Source: JBAYVY01 sp041674345
Lineage (GTDB): Bacteria; Planctomycetota; Phycisphaerae; Phycisphaerales; Zrk34
Assembly (NCBI GenBank): GCA_041674345.1
Contig: JBAYVY010000017.1
Span: forward strand, 1-20,585
Length of the DNA stretch: 20,585 nucleotides
Reading direction: 5' to 3'
Made by a program: the position numbers and the translations under genes
The notes under the pieces: model-generated
What the model was told of the DNA's origin: nothing
The model's database searches: none
Seen by the model: the letters and a program-made list of their open reading frames with translations, nothing else
Shown here: positions 13,657 to 19,230 of the stretch, piece after piece
How the letters are laid out: every line of letters begins with the position of its first letter
How positions within the stretch are numbered: position 1 is the stretch's first letter

Positions 13657-15502
13657 CCATCTTTTCCGCCACTCGCAAATCCAGTATCTCCAGTTCACTG
13701 TTCACCCTTCCGTTCCATTCGTTCAGTTTAGGCCGGGCGATCAGGTCCAGTTCCATGCCGACGCGCATCTGTCCGACCAGCCGGCCCATCCGCCACGCGA
13801 TGCCGCGCATCGTCTGACCGTCCTGCTGCAACACCAGCGTCAGATGTTGCCCCGTCTTGCCCACGGTGCGCGGTTCCTGCGACACCTTCGCCCCGCGCAC
13901 CAGCACCGCCGGCGAGGGATTGCCCCTTCCGAACGGTTCCATCTGCCGCAACTGCGACACTACCGGCACGGTCAATTCATGCAGCATCGCCTCGGCATCC
14001 CACGCCAGTGTCGGCGTCAAATCCTCGACGCTCAATCGGTCAGCCGCGTAAGCGATCATCGCCCCCCGGAAGTTTTCGATATTCTCGGTGGCGAGTTTCA
14101 TGCCCGCCGCCATCGCGTGACCGCCGAAGGTATGCAGGTGTTCGCCGCACGCCGCCAGCGCCGCGTGCAGGTCGAAGCCGTCGATGCTGCGACCGGACCC
14201 GTGCGCGATGCCGTTCATTGAGTTCAGCAGGATCGCGGGCCGACCGTATTGATTGACCAGCCGGGAACAGACGATGCCGACGACGCCCGCGTGCCACGCC
14301 GGGTCGGCCAGCACGATGATGCGCACATCATCGCGGTCGTAACCGTTTTGCTCGACCATGCGGCAGGCGCTGTTGAAAATATCGCGTTCGGTCGCCTGCC
14401 GGCTGTTGTTCGCTTCCTGCAACAAAGCCGCGATCTGGCTTGCCTCAACGCCTTGGGCCGTGGTCAGTAGTTTGCAGGCGCTCTTGGCGTGCCCCATGCG
14501 ACCGCACGCATTGAGCCGCGGCCCCAGCACGAAGCCGACGTGGTATGCGTCGATTTTTTCATCGCGCAACCGTGAATGGTCGATCAGCGCGTTCAGTCCC
14601 TCGAACGGGGTACGTTTGATCCGGCCCAGGCCGTGGTGCGCGATCACACGGTTTTCACCGATCAGGGGCACGACATCGGCGATCGTGCCGAGGGCCGCGA
14701 GGGACAGCAGATCGACCAGCAGTTGTTTGAAGGTTTCACTGACGCGCTCGCTGCCGCACCAGCATCGGGCGATCTGCCAGGCGAGTTTGTAGGCGACACC
14801 GGCCCCGCATAAATCAGAGGAAGAGTTTGCGGTTTGCGGTTTGCGGTTTGCGGTTGAAGAGGCGTCGGTTTCGTTCAACGGCATCCCGCATCCCGCATCC
14901 CGCAAAGCCGGATGTATCAGCGCGAAGGCGTCGGGCAGTTCGCTTCCGGGGGCGGGGGCGTGGTGATCGGTGATGATGAGGTCGATGTCGCGTGATTTGG
15001 CGACGGCGGCGGGTTCGACGGCGGTGATGCCGCAATCGACGCTGATGATGAGTTGCGCTCCGTCGTTGATGAGCGATTCGATCGCGTGGGTGTTCAGGCC
15101 GTAGCCCTCGTCGATGCGGTGCGGGATGTATCGGCGGACATCGGTGTCGGGGTTCGCGGCTTTGAGGGTGTGAAACAGAATCGCCGTCGCGGTGACGCCA
15201 TCAACATCGTAATCGCCGTAGATGACGATACGCTGACCGGCCCGGATCGCATCGACGATGCGCTGCGCCGCCTTTTCACAATCGTTCAACTTCCGGGGGT
15301 CGGCCAGTTGCGACAACGCGGGAGCGAGAAATTGTTTACCGGCCTGCGTGTCGGTGATATGGCGATTGGCCAGCAGACGCGCGATCAGGGGGGAACATGA
15401 AAGCGCGGCGGCAAGCTGTGCGACCGTTGTTCCGCACGTTGCCTCCACTTCCGGGGGCATGCGGGAAACCCAGCGTTTTTGCATCCCTGCCTGAGCGAGC
15501 AT
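13652..15502 (-). CDS. recJ: Single-stranded-DNA-specific exonuclease RecJ
   Basis: 5'-3' ssDNA exonuclease of the RecF repair pathway and mismatch repair, 616 residues with the start used. DHH-family motifs: GDYDVDG at 96-102, SVDCGIT near 155, TDHH at 178-181, then LCGAGVAYKL, GTIADVVPL and GPRLNACGRMGHA. The DHHA1 nucleic-acid domain carries VVGIVCSRLVNQYGRPAILL and GSGRSIDGFDLHAAL with HTFGGHAMAAGM. The frame is open to a TTG at 15595, but ATG 15502 is preferred because TATCAT ends 6 nt before it with TTCACG 17 nt further up, as in a leaderless gene. Residues about 201-229 come from a heptamer repeat. CCCCGGAA words are translated in three different frames. Confidence 0.94.
   Translation of the reverse strand: MLAQAGMQKRWVSRMPPEVEATCGTTVAQLAAALSCSPLIARLLANRHITDTQAGKQFLAPALSQLADPRKLNDCEKAAQRIVDAIRAGQRIVIYGDYDVDGVTATAILFHTLKAANPDTDVRRYIPHRIDEGYGLNTHAIESLINDGAQLIISVDCGITAVEPAAVAKSRDIDLIITDHHAPAPGSELPDAFALIHPALRDAGCGMPLNETDASSTANRKPQTANSSSDLCGAGVAYKLAWQIARCWCGSERVSETFKQLLVDLLSLAALGTIADVVPLIGENRVIAHHGLGRIKRTPFEGLNALIDHSRLRDEKIDAYHVGFVLGPRLNACGRMGHAKSACKLLTTAQGVEASQIAALLQEANNSRQATERDIFNSACRMVEQNGYDRDDVRIIVLADPAWHAGVVGIVCSRLVNQYGRPAILLNSMNGIAHGSGRSIDGFDLHAALAACGEHLHTFGGHAMAAGMKLATENIENFRGAMIAYAADRLSVEDLTPTLAWDAEAMLHELTVPVVSQLRQMEPFGRGNPSPAVLVRGAKVSQEPRTVGKTGQHLTLVLQQDGQTMRGIAWRMGRLVGQMRVGMELDLIARPKLNEWNGRVNSELEILDLRVAEKMD
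14816..14902. repeat. In-frame heptamer array inside recJ
   Basis: Four TTTGCGG words (14826-14853) and three CATCCCG words (14882-14902) are translated as DAGCGMPLNETDA and SSTANRKPQTANS. They sit between the DHH motif and the LCGAG motif, where other RecJ proteins have a short loop. The length preserves the frame. Confidence 0.85.
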
Positions 15503-15508
15503 GATGAC

Positions 15509-15537
15509 ATGATACGATGAACCGGCGGGTTCGTGAA
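15509..15537 (-). promoter_or_regulatory. Putative recJ promoter
   Basis: TTCACG (15537-15532) and TATCAT (15514-15509) are 17 nt apart on the minus strand. The -10 ends 6 nt before the recJ ATG at 15502, placing the start site at the initiation codon. It lies in the 89-bp gap after truD. Confidence 0.5.
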
Positions 15538-15591
15538 TTGAAAAAGGCGTTGAGGCGAGCCCGCCCCCGGCGATTCGGGGCGAACGGTGAT

Positions 15592-16839
15592 TCAATCGTC
15601 ATCGCGCGGCGCGCCGTTTTTCATGATTTCGCGCATGACGGTGGTGGCGAAACTGCCGCGGGGAAGCATGAATCGCAGCTCGATGTAGGGGCCGAACTCA
15701 TCGCTTCCGGCACTGACCGCCGGTTCGTCGATGAGCATGCGCATCGCCCGGCGCGATCCTTCGGGGGCGCGTTTGCTGGCGACCAGATCGCTCACGTCCA
15801 TGCCGGTGCTTCGCAGGGCGTCCAGTTCCCACTGATCGACCTGCCCGCCGGCGCGCATCATGTCCGGCCCCCACATCGGGCCTGTGGGACAGATGAGCTT
15901 GGCGTCGCAGCGTTGCTGGGTTTCAGCGACATCTTCGACGAGGAACACGCCGCGCGAGTCGTGCTTGAACGCCAGGTCGCCGGCGAGCATGGTGTCGAAC
16001 AAACCGTCGCGGACGCGCTTGTTGAGCACGAGGTTGAAAATGTAGCTTTGGTAAGCGCTCATGAGCAGCGCCAGTTGGGGGCGGTCGATGCCGTTGACGG
16101 CCTGCGAGGGCGAAGCGCCGCGACTGAGCGGGCCGATCGCCTGCCGCTCGAAACGATGCACCTTCGGCCAGCACTCCAGCGCGGTGACGTAATCCCCGGC
16201 CATGTAGGCGTGTCGCGCCTCGGCGGCGGGGGGCGAATCGGCGGGGATCGGCCGGCCCAGCATTTCGTCGAGAAACTCCCGGTATTTTCCGAGCATCAGC
16301 AGTTGGCCGAGCAGGTGATTGTTCCTGCGATAACCGAAGCGTTGCTCGCCCAGATAGTTCGGCACGCCGCAGCGACACATCCGGTCGAGCATCCTGCGAA
16401 CGCGAACCACATCGTTCAATTCCACATCACGCAACTTGATGATGAAACGATTGCCCCGCAGATGACCCCGCTTGAGTTTGTTGAGGTGGCGATCGGTCGC
16501 GAGGATGTGAATGTGCTCATCGGCGAACTCGGCGGCGCGCTCGGCGGAGGCGTGTTCGACGCTGAACCACTGGCGGGTGATCGCGTGTTTGTCTTTCAGA
16601 CCGGCGTAACCGATGGCGACCTCTTTCACGCCGAAGTGTTCGCGGAACAGCCGGGTGACATCGGTGGTCAGCCGGCGACGCTTTTCGACGAACAGATAAA
16701 GATGATCGCCCTGGCCGGTCGGTTCGTAGAGCGGCTCCTCATCGACGATGAAATCTTCGGGGCGCTGCTTGAGCTTGCCGGCGATGCCCGGTTCGTCGGC
16801 GGTCAGATAAGCCAGTTGGTCCAGATCAACGGTTTGCAT
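15592..16839 (-). CDS. truD: tRNA pseudouridine(13) synthase TruD
   Basis: Converts uridine 13 of tRNA-Glu to pseudouridine. 415 residues with the start used. The N-terminal QRPEDFIVDEEPLYEPTGQG and the catalytic region GYAGLKDKHAITRQWFSVE (catalytic Asp83) are clear, followed by RGNRFIIKLRD. The TruD insertion and C-terminal core show PNYLGEQRFGYRRNNH and LMSAYQSYIFNLVLNKRVRDG. The frame can be read four codons further to a TTG, but ATG 16839 with GGGAG 14 nt upstream is preferred. It lies upstream of recJ on the same strand with 89 nt between them. The region before it is a heptamer array (16887-17021). Confidence 0.94.
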   Translation of the reverse strand: MQTVDLDQLAYLTADEPGIAGKLKQRPEDFIVDEEPLYEPTGQGDHLYLFVEKRRRLTTDVTRLFREHFGVKEVAIGYAGLKDKHAITRQWFSVEHASAERAAEFADEHIHILATDRHLNKLKRGHLRGNRFIIKLRDVELNDVVRVRRMLDRMCRCGVPNYLGEQRFGYRRNNHLLGQLLMLGKYREFLDEMLGRPIPADSPPAAEARHAYMAGDYVTALECWPKVHRFERQAIGPLSRGASPSQAVNGIDRPQLALLMSAYQSYIFNLVLNKRVRDGLFDTMLAGDLAFKHDSRGVFLVEDVAETQQRCDAKLICPTGPMWGPDMMRAGGQVDQWELDALRSTGMDVSDLVASKRAPEGSRRAMRMLIDEPAVSAGSDEFGPYIELRFMLPRGSFATTVMREIMKNGAPRDDD

Positions 16840-16886
16840 GGGGTAACACAACTCTCCCGCTCACGGCGAAACCGCTATGGTAGCAG

Positions 16887-17021
16887 AAAGTGGAAAGTCG
16901 GAGGAAAGGCGGAAGTCGGAAGTGGGAGGAAAGTGGGAAGGCGGAAGTGGGAAGTGGGAAGTAAAGAGCCGTGTATAAAATTCTTCCGACTTCCGACTTT
17001 CTTCCGACTTCCCACTTCCCT
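16887..17021. repeat. Inverted heptamer array (GGAAGTC / CTTCCGA) between CBM48 gene and truD
   Basis: GGAAAGT/GGAAGTC/GGGAAGT words on the left (16887-16962) face CTTCCGA/CTTCCCA words on the right (16983-17021). The spacer AAGAGCCGTGTATAAAATT and adjoining words, 16945-16982, are identical to 5950-5987 in reverse orientation over 38 bp, showing that both loci carry copies of one element, not independent simple repeats. Confidence 0.9.
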
Positions 17022-17022
17022 C

Positions 17023-17496
17023 TCACACCCCAGCCGGTTGGCGGGACTGTTCGACGACGCGCTCGATGCCGACCGGCGGGGCGGACGCCAGGCGGCGTGA
17101 CGCGGCGGAAGGCACGTCGAGGGTGACGGGGCGATTGCGCAAACGTCGATGGCGGGTGCGCCATGCGGTCGGTTGCGGGCGAACCGTGTCGATCTTCGCC
17201 ACCGGCGTGACGAGCCGGGGGTACTCCTCGACCAGCAACACCGAATCAAAATCTCCCAGCGGATTGCGCTGCACACCGTAGGCCGCGTAATCCGTCAGCC
17301 ACTGACCGTCGGCACGATAGCGGAACCGATAAACGCCCGGCGGCAGCGTCAGTTCGCATTGCCACAAGCCGGCGATGTTGCGTTGCATCGGCGTGGCGCA
17401 AGGCGACCAGCCGTTGAAATCCCCGGCGAGGAACACCTCGCTCGCCCCCGGACGAATCAATTCAAACACCCATCGATTCCCTGATCGTTTGACCAT
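17023..17496 (-). CDS. Stand-alone glycogen-binding (CBM48/AMPK-type) domain protein
   Basis: 157 residues. The first 90 form one carbohydrate-binding domain of the AMPK-beta/CBM48 type: VFELIRPGASEVFLAGDFNGW, a middle strand WQCELTLPPGVYRFRYRADGQWL, and NPLGDFDSVLLVEE at its end. The conserved DFNGW and GxYRFRY segments contact glycogen or starch-like glucan in the family. After it comes a basic Arg/Pro-rich tail (RTRHRRLRNRPVTL) with no recognised domain. There is no enzyme domain, signal peptide or membrane segment. The open frame extends further upstream, but ATG 17496 is chosen because the domain begins there and GGGAG lies 9 nt upstream. The tail may mediate binding to a partner; no partner gene is nearby. 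Confidence 0.8.
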   Translation of the reverse strand: MVKRSGNRWVFELIRPGASEVFLAGDFNGWSPCATPMQRNIAGLWQCELTLPPGVYRFRYRADGQWLTDYAAYGVQRNPLGDFDSVLLVEEYPRLVTPVAKIDTVRPQPTAWRTRHRRLRNRPVTLDVPSAASRRLASAPPVGIERVVEQSRQPAGV

Positions 17497-17602
17497 TGGC
17501 CACCACTCCCAACTCACCCCTCCTTTGAGTGAGCCGACACACACACCGCCACCACGCCGCCCGCGAACCCGATCATCATTCGGACGTCGTTTTATAACAA
17601 TC

Positions 17603-17631
17603 AGTATCGCTCCGCCGGTATCCGGGTTCAA
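17603..17631 (-). promoter_or_regulatory. Possible promoter of the CBM48-like gene
   Basis: TTGAAC (17631-17626) and GATACT (17608-17603) lie 17 nt apart on the minus strand, each matching 4 of 6 consensus positions. The leader would be about 100 nt. A nearby TATAAA (17595-17590) is an alternative -10. Confidence 0.28.
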
Positions 17632-17707
17632 TGAAAATGCGCCCCCGCTTCGCGCGATGTTCGCAGATACCCGTCGCCCGGTCACTTACAGCGAAACATT
17701 TTTTTGT

Positions 17708-18019
17708 TTAATCATCGCCCCCTCGCAGTTGCCGGTTCACCGAGTCGATCTTGTCCCGCAAATGCTGCGTCCGGTCGATGCGTGTGCCGACTTTCAGCGT
17801 GGTGAAAATGCGCGGCGCGCCCATCTCATGCACCACCTGGTGACATCGTTTGACCGCCGCGAACACCGCGTCCCATTCGCCTTCGATGTTCGTGCCGTAG
17901 GCGTGCAACTGATGCGACAGACCCGCCTCTTCCAAAACACGCTGACATGCGGCGACATACCGGCTGACCGATACGCCCACGCCCAGCGGCACCACGCATA
18001 AATCCACCGTCACATCCAT
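17708..18019 (-). CDS. MTH1187-family thiamine-binding protein (UPF0045)
   Basis: 103 residues, the typical size. The family fold (ferredoxin-like, tetrameric) is recognisable from VDLCVVPLGVGVSVSRYVAAC, then SHQLHAYGTNIEGEWDAVFAAVKRCHQ and MGAPRIFTTLKVGTRIDR. Members bind thiamine or related compounds and often occur near thiamine transport genes, but none is seen here, so the physiological role is open. A GTG two codons earlier is possible; ATG 18019 is preferred because TATGAT ends exactly 6 nt before it, as expected for a leaderless gene, and because it matches the usual family start. Confidence 0.85.
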   Translation of the reverse strand: MDVTVDLCVVPLGVGVSVSRYVAACQRVLEEAGLSHQLHAYGTNIEGEWDAVFAAVKRCHQVVHEMGAPRIFTTLKVGTRIDRTQHLRDKIDSVNRQLRGGDD

Positions 18020-18025
18020 CGCCAC

Positions 18026-18031
18026 ATCATA
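18026..18031 (-). promoter_or_regulatory. Putative -10 box of the MTH1187-family gene
   Basis: TATGAT, five of six consensus positions, ends 6 nt before ATG 18019. No good -35 is seen at 16-18 nt. Confidence 0.4.
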
Positions 18032-18356
18032 GCACCCCGAATACCCCCGAATACACCAAATACCGACGGTTTTATCGGTCGCCGCCCCGGCTTTGCGGAA
18101 CGGCGTCCATCACTTTGTTTTCAGTGAAAACAAAGTGATGGACGTAATCGTTTCGCACGGTAAATACCGTAAAAAACAGGCGGATGCCCGGCGGTCGGAC
18201 AGCGTCCGGTCCCGACACGGAGCGATCCGCTTAAAGCAGATTTCGGGGAAAACCTCCGGGGGGCGGTTAACCCATCGCTCACGGTTGCCGATACATCCAT
18301 TGTCGTCCGGCACGATGTACCCCGCCGGGCGTCGGTTTTTTACAAGGGTCGCCATC
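18032..18356. promoter_or_regulatory. Structured intergenic region upstream of the HTH-receiver gene
   Basis: About 325 bp without a gene. It contains ACCGA...TCGGT (18062-18079), a perfect 41-bp palindrome (18104-18144) and ACGGTA-AA-TACCGT followed by AAAAAA (18157-18176). A foldable GC-rich stretch follows in which GCGGAT (18180-18185) can pair with ATCCGC (18225-18230) around a GGAC-AGC-GTCC hairpin. It may be the leader and operator region of the regulator, or hold a small RNA. The open frame running through it to 18093 begins inside the palindrome and has no coding character. Confidence 0.35.
18104..18144. repeat. Perfect 41-bp palindrome
   Basis: The 20-bp left arm CGTCCATCACTTTGTTTTCA and its exact complement flank a single central G. 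The inner ACTTTGTTTTC recurs at 11850-11860 beside another palindrome (GTTTTCGTCGAAAAC). There is no T-tract, so it is not a standard terminator. Confidence 0.92.
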
Positions 18357-18935
18357 ATGCCCCGACAGAAAGATGTTCTGACAACCGGTGAAGTGGCCAA
18401 GGTCTGCAACGTCGCGCCGCGAACGGTCAGCAAGTGGTTCGACTCCGGCCAGCTTCGCGGATACCGCATTCCCGGCTCCAAGGATCGCCGCATCCCGCTG
18501 GCGGCCCTCATCCGCTTCATGAAGCATCACAGCATTCCGACCGACGGCCTCCAGACCGGGCAGACCCGCCTGCTGGTCGTGGATAACGATCAGCAGATCG
18601 TCACCGCCCTCACGCAGGTGCTGACCGAACAGGCGCATTACGAAGTGCGAACCGCCGCGACGGGGTTCGCCGCGGGGTTTGAATGTGAAAAGTTCCGTCC
18701 GCACGTGATGTTGCTGGACGTGCATCTGCCGGAGATGGACGCGATCGAGCTTTGCCGGATGATTAAAAACAACGACGATCTCCAGTTGACGAAGGTGATC
18801 GCCATGAGCGGCAAACTCACCGACGGCCAGTCGCATCAGTTACAGGCCAAGGGATTCGACGGCTACCTGAAGAAGCCGTTCAATTTCCGCCAGGTCATCG
18901 AATGCGTCGAAGACGCGATGGCGGTGGTGTATTGA
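18357..18935 (+). CDS. Response regulator: N-terminal HTH fused to receiver domain
   Basis: 192 residues. The N-terminus is an excisionase/MerR-like winged HTH (TTGEVAKVCNVAPRTVSKWFDSG, then LRGYRIPGSKDRRIP; residues 9-60). A short linker leads to a receiver domain (about 70-190) with all key residues: acidic pair D76/D78 (VVDND), phospho-acceptor D121 (MLLDVHLPEMD), S151 (IAMSGK) and K173 (YLKKPF). The order HTH-receiver is the reverse of most response regulators. The start is ATG 18357, with AAGGG 9 nt upstream and the family N-terminus right after; the longer frame is rejected. No histidine kinase is adjacent. It may regulate itself through the palindromes upstream. Confidence 0.88.
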   Translation: MPRQKDVLTTGEVAKVCNVAPRTVSKWFDSGQLRGYRIPGSKDRRIPLAALIRFMKHHSIPTDGLQTGQTRLLVVDNDQQIVTALTQVLTEQAHYEVRTAATGFAAGFECEKFRPHVMLLDVHLPEMDAIELCRMIKNNDDLQLTKVIAMSGKLTDGQSHQLQAKGFDGYLKKPFNFRQVIECVEDAMAVVY

Positions 18936-18974
18936 CCCCCGGAAGTTGTTTAGCGGGTGGCACGAAGTGCCCCT
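18936..18974. repeat. CCCCCGGAAGTT joined to the 27-bp palindromic repeat, copy 2
   Basis: Directly after the TGA of the response regulator comes CCCCCGGAAGTT (18936-18947), joined without a gap to the 27-bp repeat (18948-18974) that is identical to 4866-4892 at the end of nuoJ. It shows that the CCCCCGGAAGTT word and the hairpin repeat are modules of one element. Confidence 0.9.
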
Positions 18975-19120
18975 TTGACAATGGATGCACATTCGTCGCC
19001 GGCAAGGAGGCCCGCGGCGTGGCGCACGTCAGGGACGACCAACGCGCGGGAAGGATCCAGGCAACACGCACAGCGCCAAGTTCGCCGGGTCGCGCAGGTG
19101 GAAACTACGCGACCTTTTTT
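18975..19120 (+). ncRNA. Unassigned region ending in a terminator; possible small RNA
   Basis: About 145 bp between the repeat and a good intrinsic terminator (19088-19120). It begins TTTGACAATGG and is GC-rich with several complementary stretches, for example GGCGTGGCGCAC and ACGCACAGCGCC. No reading frame here is convincing. It could be the long 3' UTR of the response regulator or a small RNA of unknown type; I could not match it to SRP RNA, tmRNA or a c-di-GMP riboswitch. Confidence 0.22.
19088..19120 (+). terminator. Rho-independent terminator
   Basis: Stem GGTCGCG (19088-19094) / CGCGACC (19108-19114) with a 13-nt loop, directly followed by six T (19115-19120). It would end plus-strand transcription from the response regulator or from the unassigned region just upstream, before the ABC transporter gene. 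Confidence 0.8.
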
Positions 19121-19230
19121 ATTGGGTGATTGGATGAAGTATGATTTGGTGAAATGGAAATCGGTTCCCGTGGCAAATTGTCGGATGGGCCTGTCCGGAT
19201 GCCTTCACCCAATCACCCAATCACCCAATC
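19121..19230. repeat. Inverted array of TTGGGTGA / TCACCCAA words before the ABC transporter
   Basis: The left arm ATTGGGTGATTGGATGAAG (19121-19139) faces CTTCACCCAATCACCCAATC (from 19203). The left arm is one word shorter. About 63 nt of unique spacer lie between. The right arm is translated as part of the proposed N-terminus of the ABC ATPase (SPNHPITQS). Confidence 0.85.

Noticed and set aside
12554..14221. A 555-codon plus-strand open frame
   Set aside because: It is antisense to SDR and recJ and crosses the nested repeat; no domain-like features.
15517..17100. A 527-codon plus-strand open frame
   Set aside because: It lies antisense to truD and runs into the heptamer array; composition is that of a shadow frame.
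18093..18356. Upstream extension of the response regulator by 88 codons
   Set aside because: It begins inside the 41-bp palindrome, lacks coding character, and the HTH domain starts just after ATG 18357, which has a Shine-Dalgarno.
19040..19115. c-di-GMP-I riboswitch or SRP RNA
   Set aside because: CACGCACAG is present, as in GEMM-I, but the rest of the conserved core and tetraloop receptor are absent; the SRP symmetric loop and GGAAGGAAGCAG-like core are also missing.
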